Shown: positions 37,052-50,525, counted from the stretch's first letter. The stretch is DNA of 64,000 nucleotides from Heliocidaris erythrogramma (GCA_025617745.1 CM046855.1:44197313-44261312), one strand, 5' to 3'. Notes: generated by a model not told the origin, from the letters alone. Numbers and translations: made by a program.

Positions 37052-38002
37052 CAGCCCTGGAAAAAAAAATATTAGACCAGATCCTTATAAAGGCCTATAT
37101 GGCAAGTGTTGGCTGTATCAGTAATTGAATTTTCAGAATAATTCCTACTAGCTAACTCTTAATGAGTGGATGAATACTTCCCAAAACAATCAGCTCGTGC
37201 AATAACTAATCCCTCGGACAATTACCGCCAGGATAATTACTCCTAGGAAAATTAACCCCGGACAATTTTCGCTAAAGAACAATTTCTTCTAAGGGGACCC
37301 CAACGGATAGATAGTTCAACACAACTAACAGAATGTAAATATCCTAGATGCTAACTGTCCTCATGGATATTCTCCAAGGGTAGGGTTTTGGGGAAAAAAT
37401 GTCCTGACAGAAGTGGTCCGGGGATAATTGTCCAGGAGGGATGCCTGATTGTGTTCATGTCACTCCTCTGGAGGCAGTTTGTTCAGTTCTTGGCGGAAAA
37501 TTGCTACACTTGATGATAGCCGTGGCATGCTGTCAACAAGGTGTCACATTTCTTTCTTCCACAGCAGCTCATTCATGCTGCAAGAATGTTTTCTCGTTTC
37601 ATAAAATTAATATTCTAATACCTTTAATTTTTATGTCACACACAATGGTCTCAGTAGAATAATGAGCAGGCCATGGCGCCCAGACCAAGAGAAGTAACAC
37701 TTCAAATTCATCCTCTTTCACATTTATAGTCTATTAGGTCGTCCAAAAACTCTTTCTCATGGGAAAAGGGGGAGTAGTAATTATCTGGGGAAATTTGTCC
37801 GGGACAATTTGTCCCGGCTGTAGTCGTCCTAGTGGTAAATGTCCTGGGGTAAAAGTCATAGGGGTAATTGTTCTAGTTAGGAGTAGTCCATTAATCATGA
37901 ATTAGCTGTTGATAATCGTTTTCCTACTTCCATATACAATGGACTTAACGGTACTCATATACCCCGAAATTGAGATGGTCTAATAATTTTTTTCCAGGGC
38001 TG
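37052..38002. mobile_element. 951-bp Tc1/mariner-like MITE containing GGACAATTACC motifs
   Basis: The inverted termini CAGCCCTGGAAAAAAAAATA and a complementary run continuing to TTAGACCA lie next to TA on both sides, as in Tc1/mariner elements. No transposase frame is present. Inside, blocks at 37195-37275, 37390-37440 and 37775-37890 repeat GGACAATTACC-like words in direct and then inverse orientation. Confidence 0.8.
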
Positions 38003-38129
38003 TATATATTAAGAATCTGACATTTGCATGCATGTTGTTCAATTAAGAATGTGTGGTAAATTTCAAATTCCAATAGTTTCGTGATGTGTAACTCATTATT
38101 AACCATGACAACGTTCATGAGGAACACAT

Positions 38130-39010
38130 CCACAACCAAGTTCACCCCCAAAATTGAGTTGAATCAATAAAGTAAAATTAAACCCCAAAAAACCTTAATA
38201 ATTCATCAAAATCGGATTTAAACACGAGACATTTATGGCATTTTAATGTTTTGCATTGTTTCATGAAACAGGGTGATATGCATAATATGGGCTATCTGCA
38301 AATTATTGAGCCGATGATGTCATAAGCTCACTTTTCCTTTTGTATTTTATTATATGAAATTTCAAATATTTCAATTTTCTTCTCCAAGAATGTAAAACAA
38401 AGTTTGACTCCTCATATAGAATGTGTAAGATCATCATCATTATAACTTATTGTGATGCAATGAAGAAAATCTTTATACACATCTATGAAGAAAATGAAAT
38501 ATTTGAAATGTCGTATAATAAAATACAAAAGGAAAAGTGAGCTTATGAATCATCGGATCACTAATTTGCATAATAATAATAATATTGGATATTTATATAG
38601 CGCTCATATCCACCATGAATGGTGCTCAAGGCGCTCCAATATTACCCCGGCTCTAGCTAGGCTACCGATTTCAGTGCTCACAGCATTCATTCAAGGAATT
38701 AATTCCTGCCGGTACCAATTTAACACCTGGGTGGAGAGTGGCAAATGTAGATTAATGTCTTGCCAAAGAACAGTAGTGCCGCCCCGGGGTTCGAACCCAC
38801 GACCTTCCCATCTCCAGTCCAGTGTTTAAACCACTCGACTACGACACCTCTACATACAGCTCATGTTATGCATATCACTGTTTCATGAAACAATGCAAAA
38901 CTTCAAAATGCCGTAAATTTCTTTATCCGATTTTGATATTTTTTTACTGTTTTGTTTATGTAATTTTACTCTTTTGATTCAACTCAACTCATTATTTGGG
39001 TGGAACAAGT
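38130..39010. mobile_element. Palindromic (foldback) element of about 880 bp
   Basis: The left arm is about 38143-38390. It is the imperfect complement of 38460-38572 joined to 38852-39000. Both arms share GCATTGTTTCATGAAACA, TAAGCTCACTTTTCC and, at the outer ends, GAGTTGAATC. The right arm is split by a SINE. The loop is about 70 bp. Confidence 0.75.
38571..38851 (-). mobile_element. tRNA-derived SINE
   Basis: On the minus strand the head has box A-like TAGTCGAGTGG and box B GGTTCGAACC, so an internal Pol III promoter is likely. The body includes AGCGCCTTGAGCACCATTCA, and the 3' end is ATATAAATATCC then (ATT)n. The unbroken left arm of the surrounding palindrome supplies the empty site. This is not a functional tRNA gene. 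Confidence 0.8.
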
Positions 39011-39139
39011 TGATTCTGAAAGCTACGGGGAAAAATAATATATGATTCATTTGATATTGTTCAAATTCTGTTTGTTTAACATTTATTTTGTATCGGTAGG
39101 TCACATTTCTTTCTTTGGTTGAAAGATTTCAACTTCATT

Positions 39140-39690
39140 AACATTCTTTTTCCATGGCAACAGCTTATTTATAAATCAAATTTAGCTCTACTCCAATGAA
39201 ATAAAATTTTGAATATAATGAAACAGGTGGCAAAAATTATTAGATGTTTACCATTATTTCATGTTGAAAACAACCAGAGTATTTTGTTAGAAATACAACA
39301 CAATAAATATATTTGTTACCATGGTAACGGCCTAAACATGTAGTGGTCACATCCATCACCCCTTTACTAAAAGAAGTTATGATAAGTGAGTGTCCTGTAA
39401 AAGAGAAAATAATAATGGTCAATATCATGATTTACTTCTTTTTTCGGTAACATCAAGGGATTTTTGCTCAAATATCAGGTTTTTTACTGTTTCCATGGAA
39501 ACAGCCATTTTCAAACATGTTGGACACTTTTTATAACTCTTATTTGGGTTTTGATCAAGTGAGAAACTTTTGATACATTATTCTAAAATGTTACAATGTG
39601 TTTTTGTAGTTTCTTAATCAGGACTACATGACATTTTTTGAAATTCTATTGTTCTTGATCCCTTGCCATGGTAATAGCCTTGTGGTCACG
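39140..39690. repeat. Degenerate ~170-bp tandem repeat with X-box-like CCATGG palindromes
   Basis: TTCCATGGCAACAG at 39151, TTACCATGGTAACGG at 39316, TTTCCATGGAAACAGC at 39489 and TTGCCATGGTAATAGC at 39664 recur about every 165-175 bp. Sequence between them is only weakly alike (for example GTGGTCAC after the second and fourth). The words resemble the symmetrical site bound by RFX factors. Confidence 0.6.
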
Positions 39691-39979
39691 CCCACCTCTT
39701 AATTTAGGGCAAAGAAGCATTATTTTGATAGCTAATGGTCCCATCTAACAGAAAAATACTTCATTTAAGATTATTTCTTAAGGGGGTGGGGAAATTTCAC
39801 TTTTTGGCCATAGACTATACTGATAATACATGCATGGGATAATTGCCTTATGTACATGTAAACTCTAGATTTACATTCATTTTTTGTAGAGCCTTTTTTG
39901 ATGTTTCGCTGGTCTACTATTACTCTATACGGCAGCCTAATAATTTACAAGCAATGCTTTTTATTTAGGCTCCCCACAT

Positions 39980-40168
39980 TTTACTTTTTCTTGTTTTGCC
40001 AGTCGTTCATATAACTCTCGAAACTTTTTAGCTACATTTACCGTACATTGTACTTGAATTGAGTTCTTTACCCGTATGTTTTGAAATTGACAAATATGCT
40101 TGTAAAATCTGAATTGTTTATTATGTAAAAATGGAACAAATAAACTTCAAACTTCAAACTTCAAACAA
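39980..40168 (+). mobile_element. Possible LINE or SINE 3' tail
   Basis: An AT-rich stretch ends GGAACAAATAAACTTC followed by three AAACTTC-like repeats. This is the usual ending of CR1/L2-like 3' UTRs. No coding part of that element is nearby. Confidence 0.4.
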
Positions 40169-43100
40169 AGATAACTTACTTGTATCTAAAAAAAATTCGC
40201 TTTCTCATACTACATGTATTTACGTTATACAGCCTTCCAACATTATTGTTTACATTCTCTAAAGAATTCATGCGTCAACTTTTACCCCATTTGAGAATTA
40301 TTTATAGGCATTCAAATTTTCCTGTGATGGTAAGAAGAGTTCTGTATTTTTTCGTGGAGCAATATGTCGTATCCCATTTTAGAAAGAAGTCAATAGCTGC
40401 CGTGCAACGTAAACGTTTTGTATAAGGACACATTAGGCATGTTAAGTTTTTAGAGCTCATGTTGCCCCTCTTCCAACCCACAAGTATATGTGTACAAATA
40501 AAAAGTTGGAACATTCGTACTTTGGAGTGACATTAACAGCATAAATAAAGATATTTGCGAAAGGATGCACGTATTGTGGATGGATAGTATTGTTATTTTC
40601 GTGGTATGATGTAGGTCAACGCGTATACATTCAAAGAATGATATACGACTCAAATATGATATTCATGTATATATACCTACGACCGTTAGTATTCAATATC
40701 ATCAATCTGATCTTAAAATATTCGATTTCCGAAATTGGCACCTATATGTATGTTCCTCAGATTATATTATTGCGAAGGCGAAAATCAGATCCGCGCAAAA
40801 TTTGGAACCTCCATTACAAATATATCTATCAGTTGTAAATGAATAACTATATCAGGACAGCCACAGATTAGAGTTACTAGACCCGAAAGTATTTAATGAG
40901 GAGCACCTTTTCACCCTTCCCACGTTCCGCATTTAAGACGACAGTCAATTTAACTACATGATTGGCATAGGTGAAAACACCGCCGAGGAATTTCTTCTAC
41001 ATGGTCTATCTCTGCTCGTGAAAGCACGGGAACATTACCCGAGCGATTACTCATGAGCTGAAGAATGTCGACGCATCATTCATGCTTGTCATTTCTCATG
41101 GCAGATCCCTGGAAGGTCTAAAAGCGGCCTCTACGTATCAAATATCTTATTGGAAAAAAACATTTTATAGTTGGAATAAAAAAACGAATAGCAGGACGCT
41201 GAGGCATTCGGTCCGTGTTTTGTACAATGTGCAAAGCGAGCAATAACAAAAAAACCTCTCTATATTATGCCCCCCCCCCCCAAAAAAAAAAAATATATTA
41301 AAAAATATAATAATGATAATATTATTATTATTATTATTATTAATCAATTAAAAAAAATAAATTACAATGTAAATTAAAAAAAAATAAAACGTAGACCTAT
41401 TTGGTGAAGGTTTCCGTTATGGTTTGTAATTATAAAAAAAAAAACCCGGCTTGTTGTAAACTGGATGAAAAACTATTGTTATACGATGCGCGGTAAAATA
41501 TGAAAATAAGTACATAACAAAACAAAAATAATCATAAACCGACAAATATCCACCTTTATTCGACAAACCTATTTGGCGCCGCCCCTATTAGCCCATCGGA
41601 CATGTCTGACATGCAGGGCGGGATGAAAGGACAATATCGACCACGCCCATGGCATCGCCGATAAGATAAGCCTTCATGTGAGTGATAACTCGGAAAAGCA
41701 TTCTACTACATTTTCATGTCCTAGACGCACATGCAGACACACAAGCCCTAATATATACATTATGGTCATCAATTTTACACGGAAACAAAAATGTTCCAGC
41801 GACTGTGTCAGCTTCAATTTCAAAAAGGGCGGAGACTAGAGACGTTACCATGGTTACTTAAATTTGAAAACGTCCCAGTTAAGATGCCCTAGTTCCAGGA
41901 GAGTATTTCCATGTACAAAAATTATTACTACATAAATGTCATCACATTTTGTATTATATCGCGACGGCAAAATCTAGTAATATGATTACGAAATTTTGAA
42001 GAAAATACAATCTTACCCCTGAATGAGAAAGTCCCTCCACAAAACTGAGACTCTATAATTATAAAGAAGTCACTATCAACAAATCCAAATTTCAAGATTT
42101 ATACGAGTGTTAGGCTTCCTCAAGCCCTCATTGTAACTTGCACCACCATCGCATGTATTGGAGGTAAAGCCTGACGAACAGAAACATTTCTCATATCTCA
42201 TGTCTCACTTGCATTGCGGCAAACACTAGTCTTATCGACCCGCATACCGATAAAATCGTCACCTCTGTTTGGAAAATAATAACCATATGCCTGTCTGCCA
42301 CTGATGCCCAGCGCTCTCGAGCAAAGTGAGGTCCTTCTATCGTTATCTCAGACTAAAAAATAAACACTCCCATTAGTTCTGCTTATAAGCAATGCGTGAA
42401 ATCCAGCGGTGTGATTGATTCTTCACTTCATACTCTCACACACATCATCATAATAAGCCGCATTCGTCCACATCGACCTATGATGAAGAAAACTGCATTT
42501 AAAATGTTTCCCCGCTGGGAATACAACCAAGATACCTTGTTTGAGGCAACAATGGGTTCTAACAATACCTCTTAGTGGCTGTAACAGTTGTTCCGAGTTA
42601 TGATTTTAATCATAATTGAAATTTCTCTGTCAATCAATCGCCAGGGGGTATGGAGTAATGAAAACTGGCAAACCTTAAAGTAACCCAACAAGTCACATAA
42701 CCCCTCTCTCCATCGCCAAAATGAAGCTCGTTTTCGGAGCTCGTCGATCGGAGAACAACTTTTCAAGATAAATCAATATATTTCTGCTCGTTTGTTGGAA
42801 CACCGTATTTGAAATCTTTTGTAAACTGCTATTTCCAATTTATGTGCCTTTATGAACCCCAGTTTATATTATTTTACGTTTGCATTCGTACAGATTATTT
42901 TTAGTAACATATTTTATTTCTTCCCCTTTTTTATTCCCCCCCCCCCCCCCATCATGTAATCTTTTGTAAATTTTGTAATCGTCCGTTATTATGTACCTTT
43001 CAATTTCAATGATTGTAAATATACTAATTTTACCTTCAGATTGTTTAATAAAAACATAAATACATTTTTTTTAAATGTGCTCGTTTGTTTTTAAAATCAG

Positions 43101-44432
43101 ATTGCAAATGTCCATTGAGTACTTCTAATGTTAACACAACAAACCCGCAGTCGTATTAATCAATCGCAAATACCTTCGTTTCTTAACCTATGACAGCTTC
43201 AACAACGCATTAATAATTGTTTCGTTTGTAATATTAATCACAACGTATTTTGTTGTTCGTTCTCGCTGTCACTATTAAGCATTTATGTCCAGGCTGGAGC
43301 ATAATGGGCTAAACTTTTGAAGAGTGATTTGATTCTTTCATAACTAACAAAATGTGATTTTTATTTTTCGAAATTGTGTCAACAACTCGCATGTGCTGCT
43401 AACTTCAAAATCATTTTAAAGTGTAGACCTCTATAATCTGAGCTGCCCAAATAGGCAATAAGGGGGAGGGGGTCGAGAGATGCATGGGAGTATGGCAACA
43501 AATTAACCCAGTGTTTACCGGCCAATGTGAAAGAGTATACAAATCATTTATCACTGTCAATCGTTCGTCGTCGATAGCTTGTTGTAATGTAATTTTCATA
43601 GATCGTTGACGAGTTTGTGTCGCCTGCGTAGAAGGATTCACGCGGCTAAACAGACAACTACTGGCGGGATTTAACCAGGATATCGCATATGCTCGTCGTA
43701 ATCTGAATATTTACGATCGTTGGTCATTTAATGCTTATGATGAGGGCAAGGGGTCTAGAGTAGCAATGACAGTCATTAGGGTCTACTATTAATATTGCAA
43801 TTTTATGTTTTGACGAAAACCGTTTATCAAGATGATCGAGCGAGTTTATCTATGAACTTGAATGCTTTTGAGGAGTAACTGTTCGCTCGAAAAACAATGG
43901 CGGATCTAGATTTGCGCAAAAGAAGGAGGCGAAATGGTCGAAAACATATAATCGGTAGAATTATTTTTTAGGATTATTGAAAAAGTGTAAAAACTGTAAA
44001 AAAAAACTGTAAATGCAGTATGTACTGCTTTTTGCCTTGTTTTTTGTATTAAAAAAAGTAAAATGATTTTATGACTACCAGAAATGGCCCGTAACCATGG
44101 TAACGCCCCTGAGTTGGGGGTCTCCTCTCGAGAGCCTATAGCACGTATTATCGAGTGGTTGTCAACCCATTTCAACCCACTTTCAAAATCCACCGACACG
44201 TTACCAGCAGGATCCAGAAAGGTGGGAGTGTGACGTGCGTGGAATAAAAGCTCATACGCGTACGGAACCAACCTTTACGACAAGTGCGAAATCAACCTCT
44301 ACAATAAGTTGCATTGAAGGGAAGTAGACAAATCAGAGAAGCAGATTGGTATAAAGTTTGAATGAAATCAGACAGATAATAAGACAGTTATGAACTTTTA
44401 AAAGTTAAATCGTATCTGTACGTATCCGAATC
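40169..44432. other. Non-coding stretch
   Basis: AT-rich, with short (ATT)n at 41325-41342 and poly-C runs at 41270 and 42939. A TTACCATGGTTAC palindrome is at 41847 and a related word at 44094. No gene was recognised. Confidence 0.45.
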
Positions 44433-44436
44433 TTAA

Positions 44437-44987
44437 AGGGAAAGTAAATCCTGGCGATTTAGTTAGCTGTTTAGTTGAAGGGCACATTGTTGATTATATA
44501 TGTCGAATTTCAACACATTTGGGCCCCCCTAACGCCGTCAACAAGTAGTTAGAAATATCATTTTGTCGTCTGCTAGAAGGTCCTATATCGATCGTGTGCG
44601 TCGCCATTTTGAACAGATAAGCCCCGCCCTGTGACGTTTTGTCGGACCTCTCGGACCAGAAGTACCCGGATGCCGCCATTATTACGCGTTTCAAAATGGT
44701 GTACTGCCAGGCGTTCGGATGCTCCAATATAATAAAAATGAACAAGACGTTCCGAATTTCAGCCAATCACAGTTCCCCCTTGGCATGTCCGACAAAACGT
44801 CATCATAGCGCGGGTGAATCAAAAATATGGCCAACCCCGATAGCAGGCTGTAGCAGACGATCATTGCTCACAAAAGTGTGAATTACTCCACCGTCAAGCG
44901 TTCATAAGAAGTAAATTTTCACAGTAATGTCAAGAATTGTGCTCTTAACACTCTCAGTAGGCCAAAAGTCCAGGGTTTACCTTCCCT
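44437..44987. mobile_element. TTAA-type TIR element with a THAP-like codon run
   Basis: The left end AGGGAAAGTAAATCCTGG follows TTAA (44433-44436); the right end complements it and is followed by TCAA. It carries GTCGTCTGCTAGAAGG, similar to the 52.2- and 61.9-kb elements. On the plus strand at 44695, ATG opens MVYCQAFGCSN, which resembles the first Cys pair of a THAP zinc domain. The frame runs on without other THAP residues that I can identify. Confidence 0.6.
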
Positions 44988-47169
44988 TCAAAATTAACAA
45001 GTTGTTATTATCCATGCGATACATGGTCGCACATCTCTCCCGTTTGTGTTCCAACTCATGGTTACAGCTGAAATAATAGTTTTGCAAATTTGAGTCACAA
45101 AGCATGATCATTTCTTACTGGAGCACCTATCACAACATGCTATCCACCATATAAAAATTATGTCGAATACCGCCTCGGGGTATAAGGTACTTTCCAGAGA
45201 ACCAGAAATTTAATGAATTTCAGTGTACAACAACAAAATGAAAGAGTTGTCCATTACACCACAAAAGAATAACCACTCGACATTTTGAGCTTTCAATTTT
45301 AAACTTGCTTAAAACTTCTTGCTATTCAGCCCCATTTCGTTCAAACTTTCTCTAACCTGTTACTCTGTGGGGTTTTTCTTCTTTTTTCCCTTAAAAACAG
45401 AATAGCGTTCTTACTCCATCTATTGGCCCATTTTGATTCGACGGGGTTACAGGGACATCTCTCGACAACATGATGGAATGCTGAAATCCTGCCCAAATAT
45501 CAACACCCATGGGCAAACAGGTCGAGAATAATCGCTTTCTTATGGTACGTGAACGAAACTGGTATTCAAACGGTGATGGAGGTATGAGTTGTGATGGGTT
45601 GTCCGAAACATGCTCCATCGACAACTACTCCGCGGTAAAGGCTTACACTAACCGACTTATTTAACTTCAACGGTTCAACCCTAAACCAAACGGTATATCT
45701 GACCCCAACCCTAATCCTTAACCTATTATGAAAAATAATGACAAGCATAACCCTCTATTTTTGACGAAATAGAGCCAACTATATAGTTAATTCCGGGGGC
45801 GATAGGTCTAAGGAGCTGAAGAAAAAAAATCATTTGAGGGAGCAAAGTGATCAAGCAAGATGTTGCAGGAGAGGTCTCGTATCTTTTTTTTTCAGACTCT
45901 TTCCCTTTCCCTCTCCCTTTTTTCTCTCTTTCTCTCTCCCTCTCTCTCTTTCTCTCCCCCTTTCCTTTTCAGCCACTCGATAAGTGAGGGGCACCCCCCC
46001 CCCTCGCCGTAACTACGCCCCCACCCATATATATATATGGCGCCCAATTCCTGACTGTTTATATTACGAGTAGAAGGTCACAATAATTAATCTACATGCT
46101 TTGTAGATCAAGCAAAAAGGGGTGCTAAACATTTGCAGGGATTTGTCGACTTTAAGTTTTGGGGAGAATATTCATTTGACCTTGATAATGTACTGTGAAA
46201 TTAATCGTTCAAAATATCTACAATGAGTTGTAAACAAATAGTTTCTGTTAATTTAATTCATCTTTAAAAAACGAGGATCTAAACAAAGATTTTATGTCAT
46301 GTAATTTATTATCCAGGATTGCAGCCACTGTATGATTCCATTTATGTATACAAAACCCTGCAGCTTCTTTAACTTATATAAACTCGGTTATTGGATATAC
46401 CACGTATTTATATCAGCACAAGTAAAGCAAAAGATGACCAACACTTTTAACATTTTCAAATTCGTTACATGACACTAGCATTGTCTATGATCCAGACACG
46501 GAGAATAATGTTTTTATCTTTGTTATACGATCGCATTGATGGTATAAACAGATAGCAAACACGATAATATGTTTCTCTTCTATTTCTGGATAATGCTTCT
46601 ATAAAATCCTGCTGACGAAACCGAGAATGTTTGAATATCACCGATGAGTCTGTTTTGTCAATCCTGCCCTATCATTGAGGTCAAAGGTCATACAAGGTTA
46701 CACCTCTCTTCCATGGCTTGATGTCATAATAAATTCAGTTCTGATTATTATCATAATCTCCAGTAAATCTTCCTGTCGGTGATGGATGTATACGACGTAT
46801 ACGGTTAAAAATACTGTATGTTTCGTGATTTTGCCTCGACTGGTTTTGGAAGTGATGATAATTTCTTCCTTTATTTACTACCCCCTCTCTCCTTCTTCCC
46901 TTTCTCTCTCTCTCTCTCTTTCTCTATCTTTCCTTCTCTCTTTTAGTCACACTCCATGTTGTGCTTTGACTTAACAATACGTGGCCTAGCCTACAGATTA
47001 ATTTTATCCAAGTTCTTTCACTTAAAAAAAAACATAAGGAAACGTTGCTTTCACTAGTCAAGTCCAGAGCATATTTACTCTCTAAATAAAATTAGGAAAT
47101 TCCATTCCGTGGAGTCAATAAACTTTGCATCTTTTGCTGCATCTCGTTATTGTTGTGAAGCTACATTAA

Positions 47170-47551
47170 AGTGATTTGGTAACTTTGTAGCGGGTTTGAT
47201 GAAATCTGAGCTGCCTGGCCTTACCCTTACATGCTATCAGTGTATGTAATATGGTGTAAAAATGAAGCCCAGGAAAAAAAAAGCACTTCAAAATCATCAT
47301 GTGCTTCACAAAAGTAAACATATGCCAGACTATTTCCCCCATAGACTCGGTGTTAGACTAAAGCGTATGGCCATACGCTTTCGTAAATGGGAGTATTTAG
47401 TCATAGATATCTTAATAATAGCATTATATATTTAAAAACCTTTATATGCCTGGCTATTTATTTATCCTTCTGAACATTATTATACAAGACCGTGAGATAT
47501 AAAAAATCAACAATTTATTAAATCAAGCCTCCACAAAGTTACCAAATCCCT
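47170..47551. mobile_element. TTAA-flanked MITE
   Basis: TTAA at 47166-47169 and 47552-47555. Imperfect inverted termini of about 20 bp read AGTGATTTGGTAACTTTGTA on the left and AGGGATTTGGTAACTTTGTG on the right strand complement. The interior is AT-rich without coding potential. Confidence 0.8.
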
Positions 47552-48754
47552 TTAAGAAGGGTCTGTACTGCGTTTCACAACACTGTGTTATCTGCATTCG
47601 TTGTTAAAGCTTGTATTTATATCCTCCGTATAGATAGCAACCAGCAAGTGGCAATGTATGAATTAACAGCATGAAAACGCTACAATCATTAACGCACTAT
47701 CCAAATGGACTTCATTACAAAGATGCAATTGTCATGATTTCTTTTTCCCCCTTCTTTTTTAAAAACTTTTACTGATCCCATAGGATTCCATAATATTAGT
47801 TATACAAATGCCATCACAAAATTTAAATGAACAACAAAGAATTATAGGAATCGCGTGATATAATGTAGTTATATTCTTATACAGAAATAAGCAAATGCTA
47901 AATTATGCGATGGAAGATTTTGGAAAATTGTATTAAAAAACTTTCGCTGTATGCGAACATACCTCGTCTATTCTTTTCCCAGTATAATTCTTTTAGCCAT
48001 TCATTTAGTTTCAGTTTCAGTTTCAGTTTAATATTTCATATTTCACATTTACAATGCTTTTACAAACAATATAATTGGTACAAACCAGATAAATGGTACA
48101 AACATTAAATATATTGTCAGAGAAAATCAAAGAAGGTGAGTACCTCATATTTATACGTTTACATGCAATATCAATTGAAAATACTGGGCTAGAATGAAAG
48201 TGAAATATTGAGGAGCCTCAGGAGAATGCTAAGCTTATGACTTATAGGCTCCAAAGAGTAATAAGATTTATAATAGTCTTTAAAAATAGTGGGAACGAGC
48301 AATGCAATATGAGTCTATAAATAAAATTATTGTGTCACAGTAATCAAAATCGCATTCAAATAAATAGTATTGGATGGTTTTGTCACTTTCATTACATCAA
48401 TAATATAACAATTCACATTTTTGGGATAAATAAGCATTTCCTGTACGCCGTGGCAATTTCTGAAGCATATACCGAAGTGCCGATATGCTTATAGCATTAT
48501 TCTCAATTTTTACCGATGGCAACGCACTACATAAGAAAAGACATATAAAACAGCAACCACGTATGCACCAATGTAACGGGATTATGATGTCAGCATTTCG
48601 GTATAAATAAATAGAACATTATATTTATCAATATGCAGAAAAGGGCCATATCACAGCACCTAGCGACGGACCCCCCCCCCCCCCCCCCCCACGCAAGGAG
48701 TTATACTGCACCCCAGAAGTTAGAACACGCCCATACACACACCCATACACACAG

Positions 48755-48960
48755 CTTTACATGGCTTTACTTCAGAGGACAAGTATTGTTCCTCTATTGT
48801 TCCTCCGTCCTCGGACAGTCGACGGAATAAGGCACAATTCATTGTTCGACGTTCGAGGACTATTGTCCGGCTTCCGAGGACCATTGTTCTCATGATTTTC
48901 TTTTTTTTTGTTCTCTGTCCGAAAATGTCCTCGGACATACGGCTAAACACGCCCACACAC
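48755..48960. repeat. CCGAGGAC unit, third genomic copy
   Basis: A single unit between imperfect (CA)n runs, with the first site decayed to CAGAGGAC and the other four kept. A 21-base poly-C run precedes it at 48671-48691. Confidence 0.9.
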
Positions 48961-50525
48961 CCATACACACACGCACACAGTCTGGTGATAGGTCAGGCAA
49001 GCTATTATTACTATCAGATCCAGCAAAATACAATGGCTACTGAGGCGCAGCAACTCGCTACAGGCGAGTGAATTGGCCCGTCACCTGCCACTCGGAATAA
49101 AGGCATACAATCATACAATCATAATAAACTGTTACAGTATACATACAGTATAGGTGTGATACGAAAATGGAAAATGGCCTATTAAAATGATTCTTTTGAC
49201 AGCACTACATGTCGGATTCTGCCTGTACGACATAACCATTTAGGAGAAGAAGTTTCAATTTCCGTTTATTTTATATAAACAATGAGGTGGAATCAGTAAT
49301 TTCAGTTGGATGTTCATTCAAATACTTTGGACCTGCAAATGTCACAGATTTCTTTGCAAATATTGTTCGAGTTCGTGGCAAATGGAATTAAAGAGTTACT
49401 TTGACGTGTGGGGTATGGGTGGATAGCGTTGTTTTTTACAAACGGTGCAGAAACGATCACATGTAATTCATTTATATATTACTGATACATGAATATCCCT
49501 AAGATGTACACATAAATATCTGAGATTCGTAAGAGCTTATGCTTATAAAACAATTGGCTTGTATGAGAGAGAATCCAGCGTTATGAATATTTCTTATGGC
49601 CCGTTTTTGAATAGCGAGTATCTTGTCAAGTTGAATTTTGGTCCCATTCCCCCAGGCAAAAAATCCGTAATTGAGATATGGTTAAAGGTTTACTAAATTA
49701 GAGAGAAAATGGGTGCTCTTTCCATGTAGTTTTGCCTTCTAATCACGAATCTGCCAATAGATTGTCCAAATTATGTCTCGTTTTGGCGAAAAAGGGGAAA
49801 AGTAGAGGTTTTGGGACCGTTCCTTAAAACTCGTGAGCTGATTGGCTAAGCCCCAAGTGACGTATGAAAAGTAAGAGGCACAAGATCTGCAGGCTGCAGC
49901 ATATAATATTGTACACAGAATGCGGTATTTGACCCCTCTGTTCAACGGACAATTTATGAAAAAAGGAAATTAATCAATATAATCTCAGGAGTGAATAATC
50001 ATTAGCAATATATTTTCTACAAGATCAGAAAACGCTTTTGCCCAAATATACAGCTCTTGTTTTGTTTTTAGCTTTTCTTTTGAACAATGTTCTCATCCAT
50101 CTGAGCTTGCCGAAAGAAAGTTTTGCATTGGTCATAAACGCGTGCACAGCCGTTTTATGCGTCTGTATGTACAATGTCATACACATCTTTAGTACGGCAG
50201 TGACTACGTTCCCCTCGTACATAGCGACTGGTGAACGCTTTTGTTTTGTTTATTTCACTTACGGCTTCTTTTTTTTTTACTTCGCTTTATATAGTACGTT
50301 AGTACTGACTTAGATTTTGGCTGAATTCGAGTAACTTATATAGAGAGAGGAAAAGTGCCCGCGATTCCGAGTTGGAGGACTTTTCTGAGCCATGCAGATA
50401 CGAACTCTGATTTATCAGATGATTTATCAGACCCCGAAGGCAAAGAAGCTCGAGTGGCAAGGGGAAATTCGACCATATTATATGTTTGAACCCCTCGCAG
50501 AATACGGTGAAGGGCCGTGGGTGAA

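Larger units (their letters stand above)
33487..39916. other. 6.4-kb nested inverted-repeat (foldback) region
   Basis: The outermost words are TAGTAGACCAGC at 33488 and its complement GCTGGTCTACTA at 39909. Well-matched arms of about 200 bp lie at 34049-34250 and 39662-39873 (inverse). They share TTACATGTACATAAGGCAAT-like sequence, TTATCAGTATAGTCTATGG and AAGAGGTGGGCGTGACCACA. About 500 bp separate the left end from its arm and have no partner on the right. Either one old large foldback element or nested insertions between two inverted copies would fit. Confidence 0.55.
44992..50525. other. Non-coding stretch with scattered repeats
   Basis: Apart from the MITE at 47.2 kb and the repeat unit at 48.8 kb, it contains (CT)n at 45.9 and 46.9 kb and a short (TTTCAG)n at 48.0 kb. 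The 3'-tail-like sequence around 49080-49130 has repeats of CATACAAT. No gene was recognised. Confidence 0.45.

Noticed and set aside
38760..38851. Possible Leu- or Ser-type tRNA gene on the minus strand
   Set aside because: It continues directly into a SINE body with an (ATT)n tail and has no closing acceptor stem.
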